A stretch of DNA of 64,000 nt from Caldithrix sp. (GCA_020722815.1 DYKB01000006.1:62001-126000); one strand, 5' to 3'. Shown: positions 1 through 8,282, counted from the first letter of the stretch. Numbers and translations are program-made. Notes: a model not told the origin generated them from the sequence alone.

Positions 1-59
1 TAAGCAAACTATTATAATTTAACAATTAGTCACTAAACACCCCCCCAAAAGGCATCAAA

Positions 60-371
60 ATGATACTAGCGCAGGTAATTGGAAGCGTTGTTTCGACTAT
101 CAAACATGAATCATATCAGAATCAGAAGATCATGCTGGTTCGTCCCATTTCACCGGACGGAGAATTGAAAGCCGGGACAATGGTGGCCGTGGATACGATT
201 GGTGTCGGAAAGGGTGAAATCGTACTAGTCGCTTCAGAAGGCCGTGCCGCTACAGAAATATTGGAATTCGAGCGCCGGATGCCTTTGCGGACGATAATTC
301 TGGGTGTGGTGTACCATATTAATTGGACCTATCAGGAAAACCAGGTGCAGGAGTCTTCGTCATCTACATGA
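60..371 (+). CDS. EutN/CcmL-family BMC pentamer shell protein (BMC-P)
   Basis: Shell vertex protein of a bacterial microcompartment. The 103-residue product opens with MILAQVIGSVVSTIKH and continues through a GTMVAVDTIGVGKGEIVL segment, the usual start and core beta barrel of EutN/CcmL pentamers, which cap the twelve vertices of the shell. The C-terminal 20 residues (NQVQESSSST end) run past the usual fold and look disordered. The stop TGA overlaps the ATG of the next gene (ATGA at 368-371), which indicates translational coupling. Bases 1-59 hold no start signal for another gene, and the locus probably continues to the left of the window. The family call is secure; the particular BMC class rests on the neighbours. 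Confidence 0.9.
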   Translation: MILAQVIGSVVSTIKHESYQNQKIMLVRPISPDGELKAGTMVAVDTIGVGKGEIVLVASEGRAATEILEFERRMPLRTIILGVVYHINWTYQENQVQESSSST

Positions 372-1087
372 ACCGGGCTGAATTGGAAAAAATCGTTTAC
401 GAACTGGTGGAACAGGTTTTAAAAGATCTGCCGCCGGAAATTCTTTCGAAATTGGTATCAAAAAATGATCCGTCCACCCAAAATAATTCCCAACGGCACC
501 AGTTCGGGAAGGCATTGATCATTGAGGAAGATCTGCGGCAACTTCATCAGCAGGGCATTCGGGAGTTATTAATTGCTCCAAAAGCGATTGTGACACCGGC
601 AGCCATGGACTATGCTCATTCCAACGGGATGAAAATTCATAGAGGGGGTAACCTGGCTCCTAAAATTAAATCTGCCCCATCGAATTCCGCTCAATCAGGG
701 GTGGGGATAATCATCTCCGGCTGCAATGATTCCGAACGAAATACACTCCTGAATAACCTGAATCAATTAAATTTTACTTTTACCGAGTATGCTAGTAACC
801 GCGAATCGGGGCAAAATCTGGAAGAAACCGTAAAATTTTTAGCCCGGCAGGTCGCCATTGGCGTTCATGCGGTTGGTATTGTGCTCCATGAAAATGCCTT
901 TTCCCTCTCGGTTCAGGTCCGGAAAATTGAAAATATTAAGCCAGCAGTTTATTGGGATGCCCGATCGATTAAAAAACGAAATGACGATTCAGCAAATTTG
1001 CTGTTTTTAAATCCAAAAGTACATCGGTTAAAAGGACTGAATGAAGCGGTAAAGGAATGGCTTGGTTCGCGGATTGGGAATCAATAA
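368..1087 (+). CDS. BMC-associated protein: targeting helix, EutT-like segment, degenerate RpiB/LacA-like domain
   Basis: A 239-residue protein. I chose the ATG at 368, which overlaps the stop of the upstream shell gene, over a start at 323 inside that gene. Residues 1-20 (MNRAELEKIVYELVEQVLKD) form an amphipathic helix like the encapsulation peptides of BMC cargo. Residues about 50-90 (ALIIEEDLRQLH...APKAIVTPAAMDYAHSNGMKI) resemble a short segment seen at the start of EutT-type proteins. The last 130 residues follow the RpiB/LacA sugar-phosphate isomerase pattern (ISGCNDSE..., then IKPAVYWD, then KRNDDSANLLFLNPK), but the catalytic Cys of the CGTGIG motif is replaced (GIVLHENAFSLSV). It may therefore be a scaffold or sensor rather than an isomerase. 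The domain reading is by eye. Confidence 0.65.
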   Translation: MNRAELEKIVYELVEQVLKDLPPEILSKLVSKNDPSTQNNSQRHQFGKALIIEEDLRQLHQQGIRELLIAPKAIVTPAAMDYAHSNGMKIHRGGNLAPKIKSAPSNSAQSGVGIIISGCNDSERNTLLNNLNQLNFTFTEYASNRESGQNLEETVKFLARQVAIGVHAVGIVLHENAFSLSVQVRKIENIKPAVYWDARSIKKRNDDSANLLFLNPKVHRLKGLNEAVKEWLGSRIGNQ

Positions 1088-1107
1088 AAATTGTGTGATT
1101 GAATAAT

Positions 1108-2427
1108 ATGAATTTGGTAGAACAGGTAAAAAATGCAGGCGTGGTTGGCGCCGGTGGTGCCGGTTTCCCGACACATGTCAAATTATCATCTAAAGTCGAA
1201 TGGATGCTGGCCAATGGGGCTGAATGCGAGCCATTACTGCATAAAGATCGTGAACTGATGCTCCATTTTCCAGCGGAGATCATTCAGGGGCTTCAATTAG
1301 CGGCGCAGTCGGTTCAGGCCACAAAAGCAGTTTTTGGTATTAAATCGAAAAATAAAGCGGCTATTGAATCACTTGAAAAAAATCGAAAAGATTTTGCATT
1401 TGAGATAAAGGAATTTGGCGATTATTACCCGGCTGGTGATGAATATGAACTGGTTTACGGAATTACGGGACGATTAATTCCACCAGCCGGGATTCCACTG
1501 CAGATTGGGGTCGTGGTCAATAATATCGAAACGCTCTATAATATTTATCAGGCCAGTCAAGGAATTCCGGTTACACACAAATTTTTAACAATCACCGGTC
1601 TGGTGAAGGAACCGATGACAGTTCGCGTTCCTGTCGGTTCACTCATTTCGGATGTGTTAAAAGTAGCTGGCGGGTCTACCATTTCGCAATTTGCCATCAT
1701 GGAAAGTGGTCTGCTCATGGGAAAATTCGTAAAGGATTTACAAAAACCGGTTACCAAAACTACCGGCGGATTAATCGTACTTCCTGCCGATCATCCTTTA
1801 ATCCAACGCTATACCAAACCACCGGCAATGATGGATCGCATTGGCCATTCCGCCTGCGATCAGTGCAGCTATTGTACCGAACTCTGTCCGCGGTATCTGC
1901 TGGGTTATCAGGTGCAGCCCCATCTGGTGATGCGTAGCCTGGGTTTTAGCGTGATGGGACCCGAACTGTGGAATAAATATGCACTGCTGTGTTGTGGATG
2001 TGGCTTATGCACCCTCTTTTCCTGTCCCGAATTGTTATACCCGCGTGAAGCCTGTGAACGGGGCATTGAAAATTTACGTGCTATCGGCAAAGGCAAATGG
2101 GAAGGTTCAACTGAAGTCAAAGTGCATCCCATGAAAGATTCGCGTCGGATTCCTTTAAAGCATTTGATGCAAAAATTAGGGGTCACTCAATATGATTCTC
2201 ACGCAGCTTTCAGCGATGTAAAATTTGAACCGGATCAGGTGCAGATTCCCTTAAAACAGCATATTGGCAATGCGGCAAAACCGATTGTAAATACTGGAGA
2301 TAAAGTCAAATTTGGACAATTGATTGCGGATGTACCAGATGATAAATTGGGAGCAAAAATTCATGCCAGCATTGCCGGCCAGATTCGTGAAATTACCGAA
2401 CAATTTATTATTATTGAGAGGGCTTAA
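1108..2427 (+). CDS. PduS/RnfC-like iron-sulfur flavoprotein of the BMC
   Basis: About 439 residues. The N-terminus (NLVEQVKNAGVVGAGGAGFPTHVKL) is the glycine-rich NADH/FMN-binding start of RnfC and PduS; an SLBB-like segment follows near residues 150-200. Two ferredoxin-type clusters are visible: CDQCSYCTELCP near residue 250 and CCGCGLCTLFSCP near residue 295. In the Pdu system PduS moves electrons from NADH, for cobalamin reduction or NAD recycling, and pairs with the shell protein PduT, and a PduT-like protein is encoded immediately downstream here. An in-frame TTG lies at 1099; I prefer the ATG at 1108 because it gives the family's usual N-terminus, although no strong ribosome binding site is seen. 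With no B12 enzyme in view, NAD+ regeneration across the shell is the likelier role. Confidence 0.85.
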   Translation: MNLVEQVKNAGVVGAGGAGFPTHVKLSSKVEWMLANGAECEPLLHKDRELMLHFPAEIIQGLQLAAQSVQATKAVFGIKSKNKAAIESLEKNRKDFAFEIKEFGDYYPAGDEYELVYGITGRLIPPAGIPLQIGVVVNNIETLYNIYQASQGIPVTHKFLTITGLVKEPMTVRVPVGSLISDVLKVAGGSTISQFAIMESGLLMGKFVKDLQKPVTKTTGGLIVLPADHPLIQRYTKPPAMMDRIGHSACDQCSYCTELCPRYLLGYQVQPHLVMRSLGFSVMGPELWNKYALLCCGCGLCTLFSCPELLYPREACERGIENLRAIGKGKWEGSTEVKVHPMKDSRRIPLKHLMQKLGVTQYDSHAAFSDVKFEPDQVQIPLKQHIGNAAKPIVNTGDKVKFGQLIADVPDDKLGAKIHASIAGQIREITEQFIIIERA

Positions 2428-2430
2428 TCC

Positions 2431-2982
2431 ATGAAAAAGAATGCGATTGGATTAATTGAATTGAACAGTATCGCGGCCGGCCTTGAAGTCACCGATGCCA
2501 TGCTGAAAACCGCGGAGGTGGAGCTTATTATCTCACGGACAATTTGTTCGGGAAAATTTATGGTCATTGTCGGCGGAAGTGTCGCTGCGGTTCAGGCAAG
2601 TGTGGAGGCGGGATTAGGTTTGCAGCCGACTTCGGTTATTGATTCAATGGTTATTCCCAACATCCACCCGGATGTTTTTCCGGCGCTCGCTGGTTCAAGT
2701 GAAATTAAGGAGCCCGGGGCATTGGGAGTCATCGAATCGTTTTCAGTGGCATCCCTGTTGCAAGCTGCGGATGAAGCAGCGAAAACCGCGTCAGTTCAGC
2801 TTATCGATATTCGTCTGGCAATGGCGTTGGGTGGAAAAGCATTTGTCACCATGACCGGCAAAGTCGGTGCCGTTCGCGCGGCAGTGGATGCCGGTGCCGC
2901 TATTGTTGCAGAAAAAGGACTCCTGGTGAATAAAGTGGTCATTCCGGCACCAAGTCCGCAGTTATTTAAAGATTATATCTAG
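2431..2982 (+). CDS. Tandem-domain BMC shell protein (BMC-T), PduT-like
   Basis: A 183-residue protein with two BMC domains: residues about 4-90 (AIGLIELNSIAAGLEVTDAMLKTAEV...) and about 95-180 (ALGVIESFSVASLLQAADEAAKT...). Such tandem proteins form trimeric pseudohexamers. Cys39 in RTICSGKFMVIVGG matches the position of the pore cysteine that binds a 4Fe-4S cluster in PduT, which makes electron transfer through the shell plausible. The gene lies 3 bp after the PduS-like gene, as pduS and pduT are linked in other loci. Family assignment is firm; the cluster is inferred from the Cys and the context. Confidence 0.9.
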   Translation: MKKNAIGLIELNSIAAGLEVTDAMLKTAEVELIISRTICSGKFMVIVGGSVAAVQASVEAGLGLQPTSVIDSMVIPNIHPDVFPALAGSSEIKEPGALGVIESFSVASLLQAADEAAKTASVQLIDIRLAMALGGKAFVTMTGKVGAVRAAVDAGAAIVAEKGLLVNKVVIPAPSPQLFKDYI

Positions 2983-3002
2983 TTGTAAATACTCTGGTTG
3001 AC

Positions 3003-3065
3003 GGGTTCAGAGTTCAGGGTTAAAAAAACTTGTAATTCATGTTTTAAACCCTGAACCGGGAACCT
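3003..3065. repeat. Imperfect inverted repeat between BMC-T and pduL
   Basis: The arms GGTTCAGAGTTCAGGGTT and AACCCTGAACCGGGAACC face each other across an AT-rich centre, followed by more GTGAAC/GAACTGTGAAC units up to about 3090. It could fold as a transcript hairpin in the 179-bp gap of the operon. It may be a palindromic repeat element or a processing signal; nothing in the sequence decides between these. Confidence 0.5.
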
Positions 3066-3161
3066 TTGAACTGTGAACTTTTAAACCGTGAACCGGAGTG
3101 GTTAAATCTCATTTAACGAAAAAAGTAAATGTCGTATCTTTTGTAGCAGAAGGAAATAACT

Positions 3162-3818
3162 TTGACTCAGCAAAATGTCGAAGCACTCGTGGAAAAAGTT
3201 GTGCGCCAGGTGGTTGATTCACTCATCAAGCCACCGGCTGAAAATCAGAAGTTGATACCAATTGGCATTTCAGCCCGGCACCTGCATATTTCACAGGAAC
3301 ATTTGGAAGTTCTGTTTGGTGCGGGTTATCACCTGACAAAATGGAAAGATTTAAATCAACCCGGTGAATTCGCGGCCAATGAAACAGTTACGGTGGTTGG
3401 TCCCAAGCGCCGACTTTTCGAAAGTGTGCGAATTCTTGGTCCTACGCGACCTTTTACCCAGGTTGAAATGTCATTTACCGATGGGATTTATCTGGGGATC
3501 GATCTTCCGTACCGGCTGTCGGGAAATATCAAGCAATCAGCACCGGTCATCCTGATTGGACCCAAAGGCATTCTGGAATTAAAGGAAGGGGCCATTCGTG
3601 CTGCACGACATATCCATGTGAATCCTCAGGATGCACAGCGACTGGGGATCACCGATGGCCAGAAAGTTAGTGTCAAAACTTCCGGGCCGTTAAGTATCAC
3701 GATTAATGAGGTGATAGTCCGGGTTAAAGCAGGGCTTAATTTAGAAATGCATCTTGATACCGATGAAGCCAATGCAGCCGGTCTGCATTTAGGTGAAAAA
3801 TTCGGCACGCTGGTTTAG
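3162..3818 (+). CDS. pduL: Phosphate propanoyltransferase PduL with encapsulation peptide
   Basis: The BMC phosphotransacylase, converting acyl-CoA plus phosphate to acyl phosphate plus CoA and so recycling CoA inside the shell. It has 218 residues and two PduL domains. Zinc-ligand motifs are HLH near residue 39 (ISARHLHIS), HIH near residue 150 (AARHIHVN) and a His near 197 (MHLDTDEANAAG). Residues 2-20 (TQQNVEALVEKVVRQVVDSL) form the amphipathic encapsulation helix typical of cargo. The start is TTG, supported by AGAAGGA about 8 bases upstream. The aldehyde dehydrogenase follows 12 bp later. The product goes to acetate kinase (6922-8115). Confidence 0.92.
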   Translation: MTQQNVEALVEKVVRQVVDSLIKPPAENQKLIPIGISARHLHISQEHLEVLFGAGYHLTKWKDLNQPGEFAANETVTVVGPKRRLFESVRILGPTRPFTQVEMSFTDGIYLGIDLPYRLSGNIKQSAPVILIGPKGILELKEGAIRAARHIHVNPQDAQRLGITDGQKVSVKTSGPLSITINEVIVRVKAGLNLEMHLDTDEANAAGLHLGEKFGTLV

Positions 3819-3830
3819 AGGAGTATAGAA

Positions 3831-5255
3831 ATGGCAGAAATTTCACAACAATTAATCAATTCAATTGTCCAAAAAGTCATGCTGCAACTGGAACAGCAGG
3901 GACTGGTATCGGATCAGCCATCGTCTTCGGTAAACAATGGTATTTTTGAAGATATTCCCAGTGCCATTGCCGCCACCGACCAGGCGCAGAAAATCTGGGT
4001 TCGGACACCGAAAGAGACAAAAGCGCGGGTGATTCAGGCTTTGCGTCAGGCTATGCATCAAAACGCCGAGGAATTCGCCCGTCGCGCGCACGAAGAGACG
4101 GGCATGGGCCGCGTGAAATGCAAAATCCTCAAGCACCACAATGCCGCTGATGCCACCCCCGGCCTCGAAGATCTGGAGACGACTTCCTGGAGTGGAGATA
4201 ATGGCACCACCGTCGAAGAATATGCGCCTTATGGCCTAATTGGTGCGATCACGCCTTCCACGCATCCGATACCTGTGTTACTAAATAGCACGATTATCAT
4301 GATTGCGCCAGGGAATGGTGTGGTTTTCAATGTTCATCCGGCGGCCAAAAAGGTTTCCGCGTATGCGATGGAAATCTTTAATCGCGTGATTCAGGAAAAT
4401 GGCGGGCCGGCCAATCTCATCTCCATGGTGCGTGAACCAACTATGGAAACCGTATCACAGCTTTTTCATGACCCCAAAATTGCGTTAATTGCAGCGACCG
4501 GCGGGCCGGCGCTAGTGAAAGCCGCATTTGAATCGGGCAAAAAGGTCATCGCCGCCGGTCCTGGTAATCCGCCGGTCCTGGTGGATGAGACCGCCTGTCT
4601 GACTTCAGCCGCGAAATATATTATCGAAGGGGCTTCCTTTGATAATAATATTCTTTGTATCGCCGAGAAAGAAATTTTTGTCGTCGAATCTGTTTTTGAT
4701 AAATTTATGAATGCCATGGCTGAAGCTGGTGCCGTGCGTTTAGATGCATCCCAAATTGATTCCCTGACGCAAAAAGCTTTTCAAAAGAATGAAAAAGGCC
4801 AAATCTGGCTTGCCAGAACGTATATTGGTAAAAATGCCAGTGTCTTGGCTCAGGCGGCCGGCTTGACGATTTCAGATGAAGTTGAATTACTCTATGGCGA
4901 AACAGCATTCGAGCATCCTTTTGTGCAGGAAGAGCAGATGATGCCATTCATTCCCGTCGTGCGTGTCAAAAATGCTGAAGAAGGGATTGAACTGGCCGCG
5001 AAAGCTGAACATGGCTATGGTCATACGGCGATGATCCATTCAAATCATTTAACAACGATTACTCGCTATACACAAAAATTAAATACCAGCATCGTGGTCG
5101 TGAATGGACCGAGTCTCGCTGGCAATGGTCCCAAAGCAGGTGAAGGCAGTTTTTCACACACCATTGCCAGTCCAACAGGAGAAGGGGTGTGTACGCCCAA
5201 AAATTTTGCACGTGTCAGGCGATTAGCGATATATCAAAAATTACAAATAGTTTAA
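3831..5255 (+). CDS. CoA-acylating aldehyde dehydrogenase (PduP/PvmF-like), BMC cargo
   Basis: Oxidises an aldehyde to acyl-CoA with NAD+ and CoA. It has 474 residues, with a ribosome binding site GAGGAG 7 bases before the ATG. Residues 2-20 (AEISQQLINSIVQKVMLQL) form an encapsulation helix very like that of PduL, followed by a flexible linker. The catalytic core starts near residue 40; the nucleophile is the Cys in NNILCIAEKE near residue 276. It lies between pduL and a shell gene. With the class II aldolase downstream, the substrate is probably lactaldehyde from fuculose- or rhamnulose-1-phosphate, as in the planctomycetal (PVM) compartment. That substrate is inferred; propionaldehyde or acetaldehyde are alternatives. 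Confidence 0.92.
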   Translation: MAEISQQLINSIVQKVMLQLEQQGLVSDQPSSSVNNGIFEDIPSAIAATDQAQKIWVRTPKETKARVIQALRQAMHQNAEEFARRAHEETGMGRVKCKILKHHNAADATPGLEDLETTSWSGDNGTTVEEYAPYGLIGAITPSTHPIPVLLNSTIIMIAPGNGVVFNVHPAAKKVSAYAMEIFNRVIQENGGPANLISMVREPTMETVSQLFHDPKIALIAATGGPALVKAAFESGKKVIAAGPGNPPVLVDETACLTSAAKYIIEGASFDNNILCIAEKEIFVVESVFDKFMNAMAEAGAVRLDASQIDSLTQKAFQKNEKGQIWLARTYIGKNASVLAQAAGLTISDEVELLYGETAFEHPFVQEEQMMPFIPVVRVKNAEEGIELAAKAEHGYGHTAMIHSNHLTTITRYTQKLNTSIVVVNGPSLAGNGPKAGEGSFSHTIASPTGEGVCTPKNFARVRRLAIYQKLQIV

Positions 5256-5442
5256 AGAAACAGGTTGTTTGGGTTGTAGCATTTTAGCCTGTTAGCAAAA
5301 ATATATGGGGTTAAAATTTATTTAAAAGTAATTTGAAACCATTTTTAAATATTTTCCCTAAAGCCTAAAAACCTACAGCCTATCAAGCTAACTAGTTATT
5401 TAATTTATTTTTTATAGCACAACTTATTTGGAGGATTTCAAA

Positions 5443-5727
5443 ATGGCTAAAGAAGCATTAGGTATGATTGAAACCCGTGGATTCGTTGCAGCAGTAGAAG
5501 CCGCCGATGCCATGGTGAAAGCAGCGCAGGTTGAATTATTAGGTAAAGTATCGTCTGGTAGTGGATTGATCACCGTTCTGGTTCGTGGTGATGTGGGTGC
5601 GGTGAAAGCCGCCACCGATGCCGGCGCAGCAGCCGCGGAAAAAGTGGGTGAACTAGTATCGGTTCATGTCATTCCCCGGCCCCATGATGATGTTGAATTA
5701 CTGCTTCCGAAACGCGGCGAAAAATAA
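5443..5727 (+). CDS. Hexameric BMC shell protein (BMC-H, PduA/EutM-like)
   Basis: Single-domain shell protein of 94 residues, the main facet tile. [32 protein letters not shown] and the [19 protein letters not shown] segment are canonical. I start it at the ATG at 5443, which has GGAGG about 8 bases upstream; an upstream TTG at 5428 would overlap that site. The 170-bp gap before it and the strong ribosome binding site fit a separately boosted, abundant shell protein. The class II aldolase follows 19 bp later. Confidence 0.95.
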   Translation: MAKEALGMIETRGFVAAVEAADAMVKAAQVELLGKVSSGSGLITVLVRGDVGAVKAATDAGAAAAEKVGELVSVHVIPRPHDDVELLLPKRGEK

Positions 5728-5746
5728 TTTTTGAGGATAGAATCCC

Positions 5747-6574
5747 ATGCAAAATAATTTGTACTCCCTGCGCCGGGATTTGGTTGAGGCCGGCCGAAGG
5801 GTATATGCTCGTGGCTATGTTGCCTCGAATGATGGGAATATTAGCGCCCGTGTAGATAGCAATCGAGTGCTAATTACGCCCACCGGTGTCAGCAAAGGCT
5901 ATATGAAACCGGAAGATATGGTACTGGTGGATATGGCGGGCAAGGTACTTGATGGCCGGAAAAAACCTTCATCTGAGGTTTTTATGCATCTGAAAATTTA
6001 TAATGAGCGTTCAGATGTCAATAGTGTCTGTCATGCCCATCCGCCGTATGCTACTGGTTTTGCTGTGGCTGGAATACCACTCAAAGAATGTATTTTACCT
6101 GAAGTGATTATCGTTCTGGGAGGTATTCCACTGGCTGAATATGGAACACCGGGCACCGAAGAGTTTTATACGCCTTTGCTCAAATATCTGAAAAATTATG
6201 ACGCCTTTTTACTGGCCAATCATGGCGCATTGACGATTGGTAAAGATATTTTCAATGCCTATTACAAGATGGAGACGCTGGAACACTTTGCGCACATCAC
6301 TTTTGTGGCAACGCAATTAGGTCCGGTGAACACCCTGAATGCCGAACAAACCCAAAAGCTGTTTGATATTCGGAAAAAAATTGGCATTACGCAGGAGGTT
6401 GCCTGCGAATCGTGTGATGTAAGTGGTGGTACCTGTTCCACTGTTACCAGTGGCCAAAATCCGCCGGCTGCATCGACATCGGCAAATCCGGCGGGTCTGG
6501 ATAAAGAATTGCTGGTGAAACAGGTGACCGAGGCGATTTTGAAGCAACTGAATGGAAAGGAAGGTTTGAAATAA
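5747..6574 (+). CDS. Class II aldolase (fuculose/rhamnulose-1-phosphate aldolase-like) with C-terminal encapsulation peptide
   Basis: A zinc-dependent aldolase of the FucA/RhaD/AraD family with 275 residues. Visible family signatures are SNDGNISAR near 26, the zinc ligands in CHAHPPYATGF near 96, the catalytic Glu region LPEVIIVLGGIPLAEYGTPGTEEF near 117-140, and the third His in LANHGALTIG near 158. After residue 220 comes a linker containing CESCDVSGGTC and then a Ser/Ala-rich stretch. The end (LDKELLVKQVTEAILKQLNG) is an amphipathic helix like the N-terminal helices of PduL and the dehydrogenase, here placed at the C-terminus. Known relatives in PVM-type compartments cleave fuculose-1-phosphate or rhamnulose-1-phosphate to dihydroxyacetone phosphate and lactaldehyde. 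Exact sugar unknown. Confidence 0.88.
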   Translation: MQNNLYSLRRDLVEAGRRVYARGYVASNDGNISARVDSNRVLITPTGVSKGYMKPEDMVLVDMAGKVLDGRKKPSSEVFMHLKIYNERSDVNSVCHAHPPYATGFAVAGIPLKECILPEVIIVLGGIPLAEYGTPGTEEFYTPLLKYLKNYDAFLLANHGALTIGKDIFNAYYKMETLEHFAHITFVATQLGPVNTLNAEQTQKLFDIRKKIGITQEVACESCDVSGGTCSTVTSGQNPPAASTSANPAGLDKELLVKQVTEAILKQLNGKEGLK

Positions 6575-6647
6575 TTCGTTATTCATCGAGAAAAAATAAA
6601 CATAACTTCGGATTGGACAGTATATGTAAAACGTAATGCGTGTTAGG

Positions 6648-6824
6648 TATACGAGTGCTTAAGTGGTTTTCATTTTTTTGCCCTCACCCCAACCTTCTCC
6701 TCTTCGACAAGATCAGGGAAGACAGGAGAGGGCGTAGCTATTCCCTCTCCCGTCGGGAGAGGGTTAGGGTGAGGGCTTTTGGATGACTATATTAATATCC
6801 GAAAACCGTGTCAGCTTGAGTATA
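6648..6824. mobile_element. MITE family 1, copy A (TATAC...GTATA ends)
   Basis: A 177-bp element. Left end TATACGAGTGCTTAAGTGG, right end complement TATACTCAAGCTGACACGG. The inner core at 6680-6776 opens with CCCTCACCCCAACC and closes with its near complement, with GCGTAGCTATTCCCTCTCC in the middle. TATA at both ends suits a TA-duplicating (IS630/Tc1-like) mover. No ORF inside. It fills most of the 347-bp gap between the aldolase and acetate kinase genes. Confidence 0.75.
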
Positions 6825-6921
6825 ATTCTGAAGGATAAGCAATTACGAAACCTTTTTTCAGAAATTTGGTTATTCTTTTTAAATTATATCATCCTTTCAA
6901 CATTCAATAGGTGGAAATAAT

Positions 6922-8115
6922 ATGAAAATTATTGTTTGCAATATTGGCTCCAGTAGTTTTAAATTTCAATTACTCGATATGACCACTGAGAAGCCGCTTG
7001 CCCGGGGGTATACCGAACGGGTGGGAGCGACAGATGCGATTATTACCTATTGGGTTGGTGATGAAAAAGTTGTTGCCACCACTGGTTCTATTCCTTCTCA
7101 TCGTGAGGCAGTACAGGATGCGCTGAAATTTCTGGTACAACCTCATTATAGATTAATGAAGGATCTCGCTGAAATCGATGGCATTGGTTTTAAAACCATC
7201 CAGGCGGGTGAGAAAAATGGCTCGGTCCTGTTGGATCAGGACGTGCTGGCTGCAATGGAATACTATCGTGACCTGGCGCCTGCCCATAATCCACCCTATC
7301 TCACCGCGATTTATATGTTTCGTGATCTGCTGCCGAATACACCGCTGGTAGGTGTCTTCGAGCCGGGATTTCATATTCACGCGCCGGATTATGTCAAAGT
7401 CTATGGCTGTCCATACGAGTGGTATGAAAAATATGGCGTGGTCAAATATGGCTATCATGGCGCCTCCCATCGTTTCGTGACGGGGGAGACGGTTAAGTTT
7501 CTCAATTTGCCGCCGGATGATCATAAAATCATCACTTGCCATCTGGGTGGCTCTTCTTCCCTTTGTGCATTTAAAAATGGAATTTCCATTGATACTTCGA
7601 TGGGATTTACACCCCAGTCCGGATTGATTCAGGGAACCCGAATCGGCGATATTGATCCGTTTATCCTGCCATATATCATGAATAAAAAAGGAATCACCCT
7701 GGAACAGGCACTGATGGAATGTTCAAAGCAGAGTGGGTTAGCCGGGCTTTCCGGAACCTCCGGCGATATGCGTGATATTAAATTGGCCATTGCAAAAGGT
7801 GATAAACGCGCGTTACTGGCACGAAATAAATTTATTTATGATATAAAGCGATATATCGGTGAATTTATCGTGCTCATGGAAGGGCTGGATGCCATCACCT
7901 TCACCGGCGGCATTGGTCAAAAAGATGCCGAACTTCGGGAGGAAGTGCTCTCTTCACTATCATTTTTAGGTTTAAAAATGGATTTGACTGCAAATTTGAA
8001 ACAGGGACCACTCATTTCCTTAAAAGATTCGAAAATTAAAGCACTCGTTCTGGATACGAATGAGGAAATTGTGGTGGCGCGCGAGACGGTCAAAGTAATT
8101 CAACAAAAACATTAG
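6922..8115 (+). CDS. ackA: Acetate/propionate/lactate kinase
   Basis: Converts acyl phosphate plus ADP to the free acid plus ATP, the last step of the BMC pathway, probably in the cytosol. It has 397 residues with the AckA motifs NIGSSSFKFQLLD at the start, GYHGASHRF near 180, HLGGSSSLCAFKNGISIDTSMGFTPQSG near 207-235 and FTGGIGQKDAELRE near 327. AGGTGG precedes the ATG by about 8 bases. It carries no encapsulation helix. Two members of the same MITE family lie on either side (6648-6824 and 8123-8282), separating it from the shell genes. The real substrate may be lactoyl or propionyl phosphate. Confidence 0.92.
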   Translation: MKIIVCNIGSSSFKFQLLDMTTEKPLARGYTERVGATDAIITYWVGDEKVVATTGSIPSHREAVQDALKFLVQPHYRLMKDLAEIDGIGFKTIQAGEKNGSVLLDQDVLAAMEYYRDLAPAHNPPYLTAIYMFRDLLPNTPLVGVFEPGFHIHAPDYVKVYGCPYEWYEKYGVVKYGYHGASHRFVTGETVKFLNLPPDDHKIITCHLGGSSSLCAFKNGISIDTSMGFTPQSGLIQGTRIGDIDPFILPYIMNKKGITLEQALMECSKQSGLAGLSGTSGDMRDIKLAIAKGDKRALLARNKFIYDIKRYIGEFIVLMEGLDAITFTGGIGQKDAELREEVLSSLSFLGLKMDLTANLKQGPLISLKDSKIKALVLDTNEEIVVARETVKVIQQKH

Positions 8116-8122
8116 TTACTTT

Positions 8123-8282
8123 TATACTAGAGCCATTGTGGTTTTCGATTTTTCTTGCCCTCACCCCAACCCTCTCCCCGGGTGAGCGGGCGTAGCTATT
8201 CCCTCTCCCTCTGGGAGAGGGTTAGGGTGAGGGCTTTGGGATGACTACGATATTATCCGAAAACCACTTCGGCTTTAGTATA
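8123..8282. mobile_element. MITE family 1, copy B
   Basis: A 160-bp element in the same orientation as copy A. Left end TATACTAGAGCCATTGTGG; right end complement TATACTAAAGCCGAAGTGG, so the two ends match at nearly every base. The core at 8157-8234 repeats that of copy A, including GCGTAGCTATTCCCTCTCC. It starts 7 bp after the acetate kinase stop and may act as its transcript 3' end. Confidence 0.8.

Noticed and set aside
323-367. Earlier start for the RpiB-like gene at 323
   Set aside because: It lies within the shell gene's coding region; the ATG at 368 overlaps the shell gene's stop and begins the targeting helix directly.
5256-5442. Repeat element before the BMC-H gene
   Set aside because: GGTTGTAGC and CTACAGCC words face each other loosely, but no consistent ends or target duplication could be found.
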